Shown: positions 1-12,099 of the stretch, one piece after another
Layout of the letters: every line of letters begins with the position of its first letter
Position numbering within the stretch: position 1 is the stretch's first letter
NCBI GenBank assembly: GCA_001695595.3
Contig: MBPM02000007.1
Span: 868,001-932,000 of the forward strand
DNA length: 64,000 bases
Direction: 5' to 3'
Source of the DNA: Plasmopara viticola
Taxonomy: Eukaryota; Oomycota; Peronosporomycetes; Peronosporales; Peronosporaceae
Notes under the pieces: model-generated
Told to the model about the DNA's origin: nothing
The model's database searches: none
What the model saw: only the letters and a program-made list of their open reading frames with translations
Program-made: the position numbers and the translations under genes

Positions 1-590
1 GCGCCTCTCGATCATAACAAACGATTTTACGATTGTGTAAATGTCAAGATTTACGAATAGATTGAGCCAGATAATTGACATTGACAGGAAGTAAGTCTCA
101 TCGCTCAAGACTTAGTATCTGCTCATCTCACATTCTTGGTTTCTGTCTTTTATAGAGATGATGTTGAAAAAGGATAAGATCCGTCGCTTGTAGCTAGCAA
201 ACAGCAGCTCAATGTTGATTATTTAAGGATTTCGGCAAACAATACGAAGAAGATACAGCATCTATTCGATAAAATAGCAGATTGAAAAACTCGACTAAGT
301 AGTATAGAACAAGCACGAAGGAGTTAAACTACAGATTCAGAGTGTCAGACAAACGACGAAAAAATCGACGCTCTACTAAGTGATGGCCATATTATATCAT
401 TTGGTGGTATTTGGAGCAATAATGAGCCTTGCGATTAATACAGAGAGACAATCCCGCTAATAGCGTACAGTGCATTTGACCACCACGATGCAAAGCATTC
501 GGATAGGTGCTATAAGAGGCACGGCTCAATTGGTAACAAGCGCCCGTATTTAGCTGACTGGTTCTCGAAGAACTTTTTTTCTGGTGATTG

Positions 591-627
<37 letters not shown>

Positions 628-628
628 G
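591..628. repeat. AT dinucleotide microsatellite
   Basis: Fourteen uninterrupted AT units, one GT interruption, then a short further AT run. It is a simple sequence repeat in AT-rich DNA with no visible gene. Length variation between isolates would be expected. Confidence 0.9.
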
Positions 629-660
629 AGTCATAGGGGATACATACTAAGTAAAGGAAT

Positions 661-1540
661 TGAGTCGAATTTGACATCAGACGAACCTTATCAAATCATT
701 GGTTCGGCTCTAATGAAAATTGATCAGATTGTGGTATTAGGTGACAGAGTGTTTGTGCCTCCCGAAACTCCTGACGGAGACTCTGCAATACTTGAGATTA
801 GTATCAGCAATCAGTGTATACCGATGATTAGCTAACGAAGCTATGATAAATGGCATATTTTAGATCCCACATGTCTTGGCTGTGTTTTTTTCTGGGTCGG
901 TGAGCCCACATTCGACCAGTATCTGTTTGAGTCGATGCGTTTGCTTTCTTAGCAGATTTGTCCAGATCAGTAACCCAAACGGCTGCTTAAATTTTCTGAG
1001 GTCGCTCACTGATGATAAGATTTTTTTTATTATCACCTAAAGCTCAACAACATTGAGATCGACGCTGTCGCCATAGCTACCCCCGAATTTTGCAATGATG
1101 TGCGCATTGAAGAAGAACATTTTGTCTCAGATCATAGTATCCAAGTAAAAATATCGCAAAACTCGTCATTCGCGATGAAATACTTGCTGTAGATGTTCAC
1201 CTTGAGAAACCTCAGCTGCTTGATTGTGCGTGAAGCATCGTTGCCCTACTCAAGTTCTCTTGAGCTTACCATACTCGGCTCTTAGTGTCTGTAGTCGAGT
1301 TTATCACAGAAATGATACTAGAGATGTGTGATGGCAAGAATCTCTTTGAACATGTATTTGTCATCAACGATGAGCTCATCAAAATCGTTTCGGTCCATGA
1401 TTTGCTTATAGACGAGGGCCTTAATCATCTACCATTAATCGAACACTTGAGACCGCATTTACGTCGTTTAGGCTGTACCAGTACAAGTGTCTTTTATTGG
1501 CACCCAGGGCTGGCAAATTAAAACTACTTGCTACCCATTT
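661..1540 (+). pseudogene. Coding-like relic, unknown protein
   Basis: Several open stretches in changing plus-strand frames look more protein-like than random DNA. Examples are a stretch around 665-830 containing VFVPPETPDG, one around 1025-1190 with acidic and hydrophobic alternation, and an open stretch at 1285-1521. Frames are broken by stops and no complete gene can be drawn. I recognise no family. The polymerase relic at 4.5-7.3 kb looks like a Polinton, so this could be another decayed gene of the same element, but nothing in the sequence proves that. Upstream, 1-590 shows no gene. Confidence 0.25.
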
Positions 1541-3145
1541 GTCGATACACGTACTCCGATGGAGTAGCTAATCCCTGAATCTCATTGAGATTATGTGTTC
1601 TGCCACGTCTGACTACTCCTTCCAATGGAGCGTAATAAAAATACAAAACACTATAACTTTGTTAATTACCTATTTCTTAAATCCCTTTGATTTTGATTTA
1701 TAACCTATCCTAAAAAAATTAACATGAACTGACGTCCAAGCGAACTTATTTGCTTTGCAAAGCCCCATCGATTTTCAATTGAACTAGGTCCTCTCGGACC
1801 ACGTCTCTGTAATTTAGGTCAAGTATCCGAATATCTTTTCGATATAGACTGATAAATCGACTAAGTAGCAATGAGAGCTGAACGGGTTGTGCCTTTTAGT
1901 TAGTTCCTTTGCCAGCCAGCTTAGCCGAGCCTCGCCATACGTCTAAAAATAAGCTCCAGAGTCATCATGAAGTTTGCATAGGTCTTTGACTTGGTATTTC
2001 CCTATACTTTGCCGCGTGACATCTTGTGCAGTCTCTACGATAGCCTTGTTAAGGACCCTAATTTTTTGATCAAAAATTTTCGACCGCAGTCAATCTCGCC
2101 GCTTTTTTACCATTCGAAAAATCTTTATAATTAATATCTGAGAGGTATGCGTCTTCTTCGTCAAAGTGATCTAGTAGCGATGGGAACGTTGTCAGTTATT
2201 AAAAATTACATCATTCCTTCAAGGCGACACCAGACACTGGTTTCTAATTCTTTCTGTAGTCATCAATCCTGATGTTATTGAAAGGCTGGAAGGCTGTTGG
2301 CTGATCGAATTAGTGATCTGCGTTCGGCCTAATACCGCTTTTGGAAATAACATTTAAAGGCTTCTGGAATGTATTGCAATGTCCTTGCTCACCAGCTGAT
2401 TGCAATAATCTAGTACGATTTGTTTAGAATCATTGCCAGGGATTGATAAATTTTTATCTTTGCCTTCACTCAGTCCACTTGGAATACTATGCCGCGCCCC
2501 TCGATAATCATCGTCGGCTGTTTGAACTCTATTAATAGACTTTTTGACGTCTGATGTCCCGAACATAGAGAAATTTAATCCTCTGCTTTGAATCATGCCT
2601 AAAAATGTACACAGCGTACGAATACCAATCAACTTTACCGATCGCCGAGTAATGCTTGGGATTGAAATCTTTACCATAAACATCGAATGATGTCTTGTTA
2701 GTCAAACATACTAACGTAGATTTAATTTGTTAGATTCGGACTTTTCCTTTAGACAGGAACGATGTTCTTCATTAACCCATTTGATACTAGCAACTACCTG
2801 TTCTCTGGTATAACACAGAGCAGTTTTATCCAACTTTGATCATTGTCAAAGGTTGTCGATGTCGATTTACCGGAAAAATGAATGTCATTCAGTCTCATAT
2901 CCTTAAGCTTGACATCAAGATACTCTAAATCATCACCTGCTGATCGCTTCTTTTTTTTCGGATCCGCATGTGTATTCTCGTCCGATTTTCTTCACTACGC
3001 AATAATTCAACTTCGTCTATAGTGGATATCTCTGATTTTTGATAGTGTAGCAACCCAATCAATCGCTTTATAATTACATCCTTTCTTATCGCTTATGTTG
3101 AAAGAACTAGACCTCTCGACTCCCAAAACGGTATCTCGGGTCATA
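1541..3145. other. AT-rich stretch with no assignable gene
   Basis: No convincing gene. A minus-strand open stretch at 2354-2683 (109 codons) has no recognisable domain, start context or conserved partner in the window. It may be part of the same degraded element as its neighbours, but that is a guess from position only. Confidence 0.4.
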
Positions 3146-3148
3146 TTT

Positions 3149-3751
3149 TTAGTCCCTTCTTCGGATGGATGATTTTGAAGAGCAACACAATTGCATCACT
3201 TGACGTTCAGTATCCATTTTTTTTTCAAGCGGTATTGTAAGAGCCGTGTTGAAACCGACAACCCTAATGTTTAGATGAACCTGAAAGGCTTGATCCAATG
3301 TATCAGGGCAAGCTTGTAATCCTTTTTCTGTTGTGTCAGGGCGAGCCTGTAAATTTTTTGTCAGTTGTATTCGAGCGAGCCTGTAATCCTGTATCGGATG
3401 TTTCGGGAGTTGCTTGCATCCCACTATCGACCGTATATGCCTGAGGAGATGATGTTGAGACCTCAGGATTTGTTTGAGAGAATTTACTTATCAATGTTTT
3501 TTTAAAGAGCTCAGACAAATCTGTCTGAATTGATGTCGAAATAATGCACCCGGTGAAATTATCCTTTTATCGACATTCCTTGCCCACAATGTACCTTTAT
3601 ACATGTTGCGCTTGATTTTGGTTTGTCGGACACGTCGCTGTGCTCGTGAAATAATTACTTGTCGATTTTGGTCTCGCTCAGCGAGGTATTTGCAGTCAGG
3701 AAACATCTTGAGTCGTATATAATCCGATATGAAAAAATAACGATCGTACAA
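3149..3751 (-). pseudogene. Broken reading frame with 11-residue repeats
   Basis: Minus-strand reading in three overlapping frames (3751-3491, 3518-3336, 3424-3149). The first part is basic. The second and third share a Thr/Pro/Ala repeat of about 11 residues built around LQARPDTT, with about four to five degenerate units between roughly 3290 and 3440. Frame changes separate the blocks, so it cannot make one product as it stands. I do not recognise the protein. Repeat regions of this kind are common as low-complexity linkers. Its position, downstream of the polymerase relic on the same strand, would fit membership in the same mobile element, but this is inference. Confidence 0.35.
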
Positions 3752-4555
3752 TGTTTACGATATCTACCAAAAAATTGGCATCACTGAGTCATGACGAAAG
3801 GGTTGATGTGTTTGGCAAATGACACTTCTTATATTTAAAAGTACAAGATAGCGGCTATTGATACGATGGAAGGGAATCTCGAAAATCTGCTCAAGCTCAT
3901 GACGATAATTTTGTTCACAACTGTTGTGTGTAAATTGGCTACTGGATTTGATAAGATTAGTTCATTCTGACTCGACTTACCTCCTATACGATCTATCTTT
4001 TACGTCGCGACATTTTGAGCTCTCGTTGATTGCTCAAGCAATTGTAATATGGCATGACTTATTATCTATATACATGATTATATTCTGCTACCATATGAAA
4101 ATCCTGTGATATATGAATCAAAGATAGCGGCTTGTAGCAAAGAGGATTCTCGTTTAATAGTGTATGTTTTACCATAGTTAACATAGCTATTCAATTTTTT
4201 GTTGTTGTTGCCCTTTACTCCGTTTCAAAGGTTGATTAACGATTCTTGTTAAGCAATCGAAGATTGCCTTGCACTCCTCATGTTTAGTATTCGTATCACC
4301 TAACAAAGTATTTATATCCACCAGACTTGATTGTTGCATGATTTTTAAAATCCGCTTCGTACAGCTGATTCTACTCGATTTTGCATTAGTCGTCTCTGCT
4401 TGACTTTTTGGAGATTTATACAGAGTATGACCAATTTTGGATCAAATTTGGACTCTAAAATTATCAATACCAATTATCCATAGAAGGTCGTGCTTCATCA
4501 AGCTATTTCTGTGGCGAAAGTTTCCTTGCCGAGTCTATAGAGCACAGTCGACCCA
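3752..4555. other. No assignable gene
   Basis: Only short open stretches on both strands. The minus strand may hold the decayed C-terminal palm and thumb of the neighbouring polymerase relic, but I could not find a polymerase palm motif here. Confidence 0.35.
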
Positions 4556-4559
4556 ATCG

Positions 4560-7270
4560 CAATATCATTCTCTAATCGCTCCATTAATTCACGCTTATGT
4601 ATAAGATCACTATACCTTCAGCTTCGTTTGGCATTGACTATATCGATTAATGCCATGTACCGTTATGATTATTGTATACAATCTCCTCACTGAGTAGCTG
4701 CATTAGTATTTTTGCTTTTTCAATAATTCATTGCGATGCTGCATGGTCATCGCAAAGTCGCGTTTAACGCCCATGTCTTGCTTGATGTATCCCAAATATC
4801 ACTTCCCACGAAAACCGAACGGAGCGGCAGGCTTTTTATCTGGATTTACATGCTCTCGAGTCTTGTACATGATCTTCAACTCAGGACTTGGAGAGAGACA
4901 GCATTACAATTTAAATAATTTAGTCAAAACGGGTTTATAGCTTTCGTTGCTTCTGTACGACCTTGATAAATGGCTCAACGTCGAGATTGTTATACAAAAT
5001 TAATAGATCCTTGATAGCTTTTATTCCACAGTGCTCCCAAACGAACTGTACTCGTTTGTATCCATCGTCACTAATTTTTGAGCACCGGAGTTTGCTATAA
5101 AACGCTGATTTGAGTGGAACCTCTGTCTCATTGAGGGCTTCGAAGCTGGTGATGTACTCATATGGGAAAACACCTCTGGTTAATTCGCACGTACAACGAA
5201 CCTTGTCTTCTTCACACTGAAATCCACCGAGATGAGTTTTGATATATCCATCGTAGCTCGTTCCTGCCAGTACAAATGGATGATGTCAAGCCTTTTGAAG
5301 CTGTCAGTGGCGAAGCCATGTATCCACCATTCTTGATTATAAATTATGAATTTGACATTATCGGTCCCTACTGAATTCAACAACTTGTTCTTGATTGAAG
5401 TTGATGTCATAATTTCCACTATTTAGACCGAGTACTAGTGTTTGCATCAGAATGTCGTCGACGACTTTTTCAGAATATGTTTAAATTCTATGCAATTATG
5501 CCATTCTGATTTCTCGAAACGATGCATCTTGATATTTTCAAACGCAATGCCTTTTATAATATTAGGAATAGCCTCTTCAAGGACAGATGAACGCTTCTTT
5601 ATCGAATAAGAGATAGCCTTTTATATATTCTTATGGCAGTCGCTAATAACACCCGCCACCTGCTTCATGTAGGTGATCACATCATCAACCAAACGCTTTG
5701 GCTCTTCACGAACTAAACACCCTGTCTCCGTAGCCATACTATCGAGACTTTGACGGATACAGGAACATGCTGCTTACCATACATTGTAATGGCTCCATGT
5801 GCCTCAGTAATTGGCTATAGAATTGCCTCGAAGTCGTAAACAACGAAGTGATCGACGTAGTGATCAATGTCATTGACCGAATTCTTATTGATCAGCTATT
5901 TTATTTTTTTCTCCGGTGGCGTGTAACAAAATGATCCAAATGTATCGAAGATAATCTGATCACATTTGTTCTTCGTATAGGCTCGCATCATCTCGTTGTT
6001 TTCAAAAACTATTGAGCACTTGGAGCATTTGTACCGCGACTGGACCTTATCGCTGTCTTTAATGTGAAAGGCATGCTAATCATTAGAAAGGATATCGAGT
6101 GTATTATCATATTTACCTACAGGGAGTCCAATGAGATTGACGGCATTAGCATTGAAGTCATATTCATATACATTACTTTTCAGCTTGAAGCAATCTTCGA
6201 GCATATCATACTTAAGCACATCAATCGGATTGCAGCCCCTGGAGAGACTGAGAGAGAATGTTAACCTTTTGTAGGTACAATATTGCCTGTTAGCTTTTAC
6301 TACTTGAGCTACAGCGTTTCTTAGATTCTTTCGTCTTGTAAAGGATATACAATGCTATTTAATACACACTTGTTATTGGTTCTTGAAAACTTGGTTATGA
6401 ATTCAGGAACTATAGTATCGTTATCGCCAAGAGCATAATCAATCAAGATTTTGAAAGCATTGATCGATTTTGCCTTGACCTCAGACTTCGAATAGTTGAG
6501 AGTATTCGATAGCTCTTTCATTCAAGAATTCGCAATTACCTGACTTGCATCGGCCCTGCTATTTGCTACGAATGGTCCGTCATACACGTCGATGTTTGCA
6601 ATGTTTGGGTAAAAGCAGAACTCAGTATCACCCGAGTGCAAAGAAGCACATTCTTTAGCTTATTATAAAACTCGCTGGCAGATCTGCGCTCATACAGATG
6701 CTTCTCATCGTATTTAAAACTCGCTGGCAGATCTGCGCTCATACAGATGCTTCTCACCGTATATTCCTTCGAACCTCGGGTCATTGCTATATTCTGGTTA
6801 CAGGTGGTTCTTAGGTTTTGCCTCGCCGATTGTATAGTGCTTGGCAATAAGCGTTAAGTTCTTTGGATGGGTTGGGTTTTCTATATACACCATTTTACCG
6901 GAAGGCCACGTACCTTCACGCGGTAGTTTGTATCAGGTCTAAGACGTAGATGCTTAAGTCCTTCGAGGTCGTAGGCAACCATTTTTGCTAAATATCGTTG
7001 GCAACATTATTTCGAGAAAATTTTACTATGATGTATCAGCACCTGCTATAATCACCTCAACTTACAATACTTTCAATAAAAAAAAATAGGTCACTCCGGT
7101 TTGGTATCACTGCTTGTTTTTCCGCTCCCGAATTTGCTCTCGATGTTCGGCGTCGTATATTCTTTGATTCCATGATCTCTTCTCACGATGTTTGAGATGA
7201 AATTCTCTTTCGCTTCCTCATCTCTTCGGTATGCTTCAGGTGATGATGTTTATATTCGTTGACTTATTAC
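4560..7270 (-). pseudogene. Polinton/Maverick-like DNA polymerase B relic (copy A)
   Basis: Read from 7270 down, the minus strand gives fragments in the order expected for a family-B, protein-primed-type polymerase of large DNA transposons. They are an N-terminal region with a NNKCVLNSI-type stretch (about 6380), a zinc-finger-like CSKC segment (about 6010), an exonuclease I-like motif VVYDFEA (about 5825-5850), a central region (5180-5419) ending near a FPYEY stretch, and an exonuclease III-like YNNLDVEP (about 4965-4990). Frameshifts and stops occur throughout, so it is not functional. The palm catalytic motif was not found, so the 3' part is lost or too decayed. A related copy in opposite orientation lies at 41930-43830. 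The known family role is replication of the element by the encoded polymerase. A linear-plasmid polymerase is the main alternative. Confidence 0.6.
6667..6764. repeat. 49-base tandem duplication
   Basis: Two adjacent copies of a 49-base unit (6667 and 6716 onward) that differ by very few bases, including catcg versus caccg near the end. The duplication lies inside the polymerase relic and is not a multiple of three, so it adds a frame change. The copies are nearly identical, so it is younger than the decay around it. The second Polinton-like copy at 42 kb does not show it. Confidence 0.85.
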
Positions 7271-7519
7271 TATTCGGATATAAATATGTATTCTCGACTA
7301 ATGATACTAAGTACGGTACTGTACAGAATGATAACCCCCCGCTGCCTCTGAAAAACTGAACATGCTATGCTAGTACTTGTACCCTGGGAAGTAAATATAG
7401 AGATAGGGCACTCTTTTTTTTAACAAAACATGCTATGTTTATGGGTTTATCGCCTTCATAAAGTTGCAATCGTAAGGCTACGATATGGGTGGCTGGCTAA
7501 TGGCGGAAACTCGACAACA

Positions 7520-8193
7520 TCAAATAAAGATACGACGCAATGGCTGGCCGTTTCGACGAGTCGGTGGAAGATTGTTCTCTTTCGATCGCTGCGCTTTCGT
7601 ATCCGTGAGGTGATACGACGTGGCGATATATCGCTCGACATTGTTTACAACAGGAAGAGCAACTTGCGCAGCATCTAGCAAGAAATCATCGTTTTGGAGG
7701 GCACTCAGAGTGACTACAACGGCAACAAATTGTTCTTGTGTATTTGGCGCCAGCAACACACGCCCACAGCGACCACCTCCCACTTGGCAAAGCTCGTGGA
7801 CGAGATCATCTGTGAACGAGTTGACCGTGATCTGTGGGGGCCGTGTCTGCAACCAACCAGGCGCACGGGCTGGGTTCTGAGCATTTGCTGCCGCCACAAA
7901 CGCGTTCAGATTGTTCAAGTCCCAGCTCAACACGAATCCAGGATCGTCGCCATCGACTTGAATCGACGAAAGGTATTCATTCAACTACGTATAGCAAAAA
8001 CCGTTGATATCATGGGTTTCGCAATTCAGTTATGCGTACTCACCACTGGGATTGCTGCGCGGAGGGAATACACGTCACGCAGCCTCTCGTCAAACGAGTC
8101 AGCCGAGACAAGTGCGCGGGATGGAGTTGACTTCATTCGTGTCCTGCGCTTCCACCAGTCTGCAATGCGACGTCTTGTGCCTTGTTCGCTCAT
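7520..8193 (-). CDS. Hypothetical protein, two exons
   Basis: I do not recognise this protein. Exon 1 runs from 8193 to 8044 and exon 2 from 7984 to 7520, with a 59-base intron (8043-7985) that starts GTGAGT and ends ACGTAG. The join keeps phase and gives about 204 residues. The ATG at 8193 is chosen because an in-frame stop lies a short way upstream and the only earlier in-frame start is a GTG at 8232. The N-terminus is very basic (a GTRRR cluster, two Trp, many Arg). The rest is globular-looking, with NLNAFVAAANAQNPAR and a glycine-rich CQVGGGRCG stretch. No signal peptide or membrane segment is visible. The region is more GC-rich than its surroundings and lacks decay, which suggests recent arrival or selection. 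It could be part of a mobile element not recognised here. Confidence 0.55.
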
Positions 8194-8419
8194 TCGTTCT
8201 TTCCGCTCTTTCCTGTCGCTTTCTTCGCTCACTTTCTCACATTCTCACACCATGAACTAAATGACACAGCACAAGCCGCAAGCTCATACACTGCCTACGG
8301 ACTGCCATACAATCTTTGAGCACCTAGTTGATAATGTCGTTTTCTCGCTGCACTAACATTAAATCATACGGTATCCTAAAGTCAGATTGTTTTAGCTGGG
8401 CTTGCCATAACTGATACAT

Positions 8420-9140
8420 TCATGCTCGAAAATTTTGTTCTAGTAGACGCAAATGAGCAACAACATACCTTTTGCCTGTTGGCAAGGCCGAACGTACATC
8501 AATCAAAAAGCTCCACATGCTTGTCTGATAAGAGTGCGAGATTTGACAAAATGTTACGATGAAAGAGCAGGATGCAGCAACAACACATGAAATTGTTTTG
8601 AAATTGCTGGCTTCGGCATAAAATTGTACAAATTAGCAATTTCGCTAAATTTCTGCACTTGCCATTAGCACTTTGACTCCTTAGACAGTTTTAACAATCG
8701 TCGCAATATTCAGATCGTTTGAGGTGGAAATAACGTCGATAGATATCACTGAACCCTTGAAGACGGGCTGACACAAGACAAATATTAGATAAGCCAGCCA
8801 CAACAACAACTCGTGCTAATGTAGCATAATGATGACACTATCATCAAACCAGCAGTATATTTTTTCACTCCTTGTACGACACGGCCAAAGTGCGTGGATG
8901 CATCGCTGTGAAAAAGCGTAATCAAGGTCGATGTTGACATGGCTCGTAAATTGTCAGCAATTGATGTTTGCCTACACATCGGCGAAAATGGCCCGACGTG
9001 GGAATACAACGTCCATCGAGACCTTTTCGCTCCTCTCTTCACAAGATCAAAGCGGCATCCCGCCACAAGTTTCCGTAGCCAACCAAGCAACACGTGCCTC
9101 GAGCAGCCGCCCCTTTGGCGTTAAAAGAGGTCTCATTATC
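8420..9140 (-). pseudogene. D-family relic, divergent partner of effector copy 1
   Basis: Minus-strand coding traces pointing away from effector copy 1. Around 9010-8850 the reading contains STLITLFHSDASTHFGR. Related strings occur at 27.8 kb (minus), 36.9 kb (plus), 39.1 kb (plus) and 40.8 kb (minus). Around 8500-8430 a stretch with VVAHLRLLEQNF resembles the RRRVAGLL...EQQF stretch at 47.1 kb. Stops and frame changes break it. No function can be assigned. Similar relics lie upstream of effector copies 2, 3, 4 and relics 6 and 7, always divergent. Between 8194 and 8420 I see nothing. Confidence 0.4.
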
Positions 9141-9985
9141 ATCACGAGCATTTCCATGTGCTCGTGGTTTGACCAAGTTACGCACGCTTTCTAGCATTGC
9201 GATATCTTGCAAACTCGACACAATGACGAACCACTGATCTCAATCTGAGGATCATATCCCGTACCCACGACTCTACCATTGCCTGTGCTTGCGTCCACCT
9301 ACAATCGCGTCTGCCGCCAACTCTCTACCATCAATCTACAAAATGCTTTAACTTCTGTTGAGCCTCTTATTTTATCTCCTGCCACTGCTTTTTGTTGAAA
9401 AAAAGCAAGTACTTATGGCATCTCGCGCTGCTGTCCAAAACCCCCCAAAATTAGCATATTAATTAACACCATCACTTTGCATGTTAATTTCAATCATCGT
9501 TGACAAGCTTATGTTGCAGCACAAGGTACCGTTCGTGTTAGAAACTACAGTAACCCTTCTCCAGACCTTTGATTTAATGGCTTGCAGTCGCCTTTGCTAG
9601 GAATTACACCATTTTCTTTGTGTACTGTTAGCTTGCGTTCCATCCTTGTTATACATTTCAAGCCAAAATTTGTTGCATGGACACCGCCATGTGGAGTCAT
9701 CTGCAGTGAGAAATGCATCGCTACTATTGCAACGCGGCGATTTAAAAAAGAATTGGCGAGCGCAGTGAAATGTGAAAATTCCATAAATCTTGATTTATGA
9801 TTGTAATTTATGTCTGCTTTTCAATATTGCTTTCGCGCCATTCAGTGTGTGGTTCACGGCGCTATCCTCTGTAACTCGCTCCAAAACATTTGCAGTGACC
9901 TCACTGTTTGACGCAAGTAATTTGTATCTTGAAGAATTCTATGTGAGCTAACAGACTGTCTGATACCTTGTAGAAAAAGACGCAG
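9141..9985. other. Shared upstream region of effector copy 1
   Basis: No gene. The stretch around 9255-9370 (gtacccacgactctaccatt and following) closely resembles 21745-21890 upstream of copy 2, and less closely the region upstream of copy 4 (reverse complement around 47.4 kb). Upstream DNA was therefore duplicated together with the effector genes. Confidence 0.55.
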
Positions 9986-9989
9986 TGTG

Positions 9990-10079
9990 CTCACTTACTC
10001 TTCCTGGTGTGTTCCTGCTATCGCAAAATTGTGTGCCGACTCAGTTTCCAATCTCGCCACAGTCACATACATTATCATC
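9990..10079 (+). promoter_or_regulatory. Conserved leader and possible initiator, copy 1
   Basis: CTCACTTACTCTTCCTGGTG lies 90 bases before the ATG. The same block, with small changes, precedes copies 2, 3, 4 and relic 6 at 90-110 bases. CTCACTYH resembles the oomycete initiator consensus (YTCAYTYY type), so it may mark the transcription start. This is inference from motif similarity and conserved spacing. Confidence 0.5.
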
Positions 10080-11964
10080 ATGCAAATTTGCTACTTGCGC
10101 ATGGCCCTACTGATCAGTGCTATTGTTGCGAATGCGTCTGCTGACGCAGCAGAGACGAGTGTCGAATTAGTAGCATCGCGTTCGGCGTCTTTGCCCCCAC
10201 TTCCACATGACAATGTTGCTGCGTCAGTGGTCACAAAGACTTACGAACTAATGAGTGTCGATGACGAAGACAGGGCCTCTATGACAATTTCGGAATTTGC
10301 CCAAGTGGTGGGAAAAATTATCGAAAGCGATGTTATTCAAGGTTTAAATCCTCGACTTTTTGACTCCTTCATACGTCGTAGAATGACTCCAAAAGGAGTT
10401 TTCGATACAATAGGTCCAAGCAGCGCAACAGACAACGTCTTGTCGAACGACAAATGGATCAGGTGGGCCTTTTTTGTCTACCAACTCGGCCATCGATTCG
10501 TTGAGAATATATACGAGTTTCTTATTGCGGCAATGTCGGTCGTTTATGACGCCGAAGCATTATCGAAGATATTGATTACTGCGGCCAAGGCTAAAGACAC
10601 ACAACCATTGGCCATTAACCTGGCTAGAGTCGCCGACAATCACATCAAAGCCCTGGTTCTCGATGAACTGTCAGGTCTTTCAAGCGAAGTATTCCTTAAT
10701 GAGCGACACACGGTAGACGAGATTTATCAGACTCGTCGTGGTCGTATCGACGCGTACTTGAACGCGCTCGTTCGAGACGACAAGCTACAAGATAAGGCAT
10801 TTTCCGTTCTAACCAGCTACCTGAGTGTTTTTCTCAACGAAAAGGCCGCCGTCGGCTCAGGGCCATCTGTCTCCCGCAAATTTTCTGAAGATGCTGCTTT
10901 ACTCCAGACTCTACTTTCACTGCATAATCTTGACGATCAGAGAGGTCTTAATAATTTGGTGTCGATTTGGTTGAATGTGAACAACCCCCCGTCCAACATT
11001 GTGTCCATGCTTGTGCAAGATAAAGCGAAACCTGAACAGTTTACCATCCTTTTCTCAAACGGGTCATCAAGGAACTTCTGGCTGCGGTACCTGGAAGAGT
11101 ACATTGCGATAAGTCGTGATGACGAATTAATGCGCCGTGCAAATTACGATTACGAGCAACTTTTGCAAATGCTGTTTGCGGTGGTAGACCAAGAGTTGCC
11201 TGCAACTGATAAATTCATGGCGTACAGCACTATTTTGAAAGTGCTGATATCACCATCCAATGCCCATCTCAGCTCGAGCCATGAAAATGTGTTTGAGCTG
11301 ATATCGATCTTGCTGTGGGATCGAACACTTCCGTCCGTTGTTTTGTCCATGCTGATGCACGGTGAAGCAGACGTTAACCGTTTCAATATTTATTTTAAAA
11401 ATCAGTCATCGAAACGTTTCTGGGTGCGCTACTTAAAAGCGTACATTGATTTGAGTAAAGATGTCGAGGACTTTACGCGTACCGCAAATACCGATTTTGC
11501 GCAGCTTCTGACCATGCTGTATGATGTTGAAGTGCAAGAATCAACGGGTGACAAATTATTGGCGAGTAGCACTATTCTTAAGATTTTGATTTCACCAGAG
11601 ATTGCCAAAGTCATCACAACCCGAAAGTATTTGAAAGAGATGTTATCGGATTTATTAAAGCAAAGAACCTTCGTCTGCTATTGTGCGTATGCTGGTGCTC
11701 GAAGAATCAAAATCAGACTACTTTGACATACTTTTTATGAAAAAGCCGAGCTCGAGGCTTTGGATGGACTACACGAAGGCGTATTACGCGCACATTTCAT
11801 CTCACCGCAATTATATGATCTCGACGCTCGTCCAAGCCTTTGGCTTTGTTGAATACAAAATAATGTTGGAAGCAGCATTTGCAGTTGAGGCAACAAGCGA
11901 GAAGGCGAAATTTCTTCTCACTCAACTTGAAAAGTGGGCGCATGGCGTGAAAGACAATTCTTAA
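10080..11964 (+). pseudogene. LWY-repeat secreted effector, copy 1, frameshifted
   Basis: The ATG at 10080 is chosen because it opens a typical signal peptide (MQICYLRMALL..., cleavage expected after about residue 21). A GTG-initiated extension to 9987 is not conserved as protein. No RXLR motif is present. An EER-like VDDEDRA follows at about residue 60. Then come a first WY module (WIRWAFF) and three LWY-type modules, each with a Trp-Pro-Pro/Ser loop and a FW..Y(L) signature. The first frame runs 548 residues to a stop at 11724-11726. The last LWY module continues in another frame up to a stop at 11962-11964, and the break lies at about 11660-11670. Compared with intact copy 4 (629 residues) the domain order is the same. 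A truncated protein with the first modules could still be made. If functional, it would be a secreted host-directed protein with unknown target. Confidence 0.8.
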
Positions 11965-12099
11965 GCGCATGTAACAAGATATAAAGGCAGGATGGCGGCC
12001 ATCTCTACTTCCCGGCTAAAGACTCGCCGTTGCTTTCTAGCAAGTGTCGTTCTGCAACCTATGGCTCTTAGCATCATGATCCGCTAAGAACTACTTTGG

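Noticed and set aside
7565..7600. An RSLR string in a plus-strand frame, looking like an RXLR motif
   Set aside because: No signal peptide precedes it and the frame is antisense to the two-exon gene. Chance match.
7694..8260. A 188-codon plus-strand open frame
   Set aside because: It lies antisense to the two-exon gene. The minus-strand model has splice signals and better amino-acid composition.
9987..10079. N-terminal extension of effector copy 1 from a GTG
   Set aside because: The DNA is conserved among copies as a leader but the frame is not. The signal peptide begins at the ATG at 10080. The same applies to the upstream extensions of copies 2, 3 and 4.
11150..11386. Minus-strand open frames within the effector genes (also around 45.1-45.4 and 23.6-23.9 kb)
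   Set aside because: They are antisense shadows of conserved effector codons and are repeated only because the effectors are.
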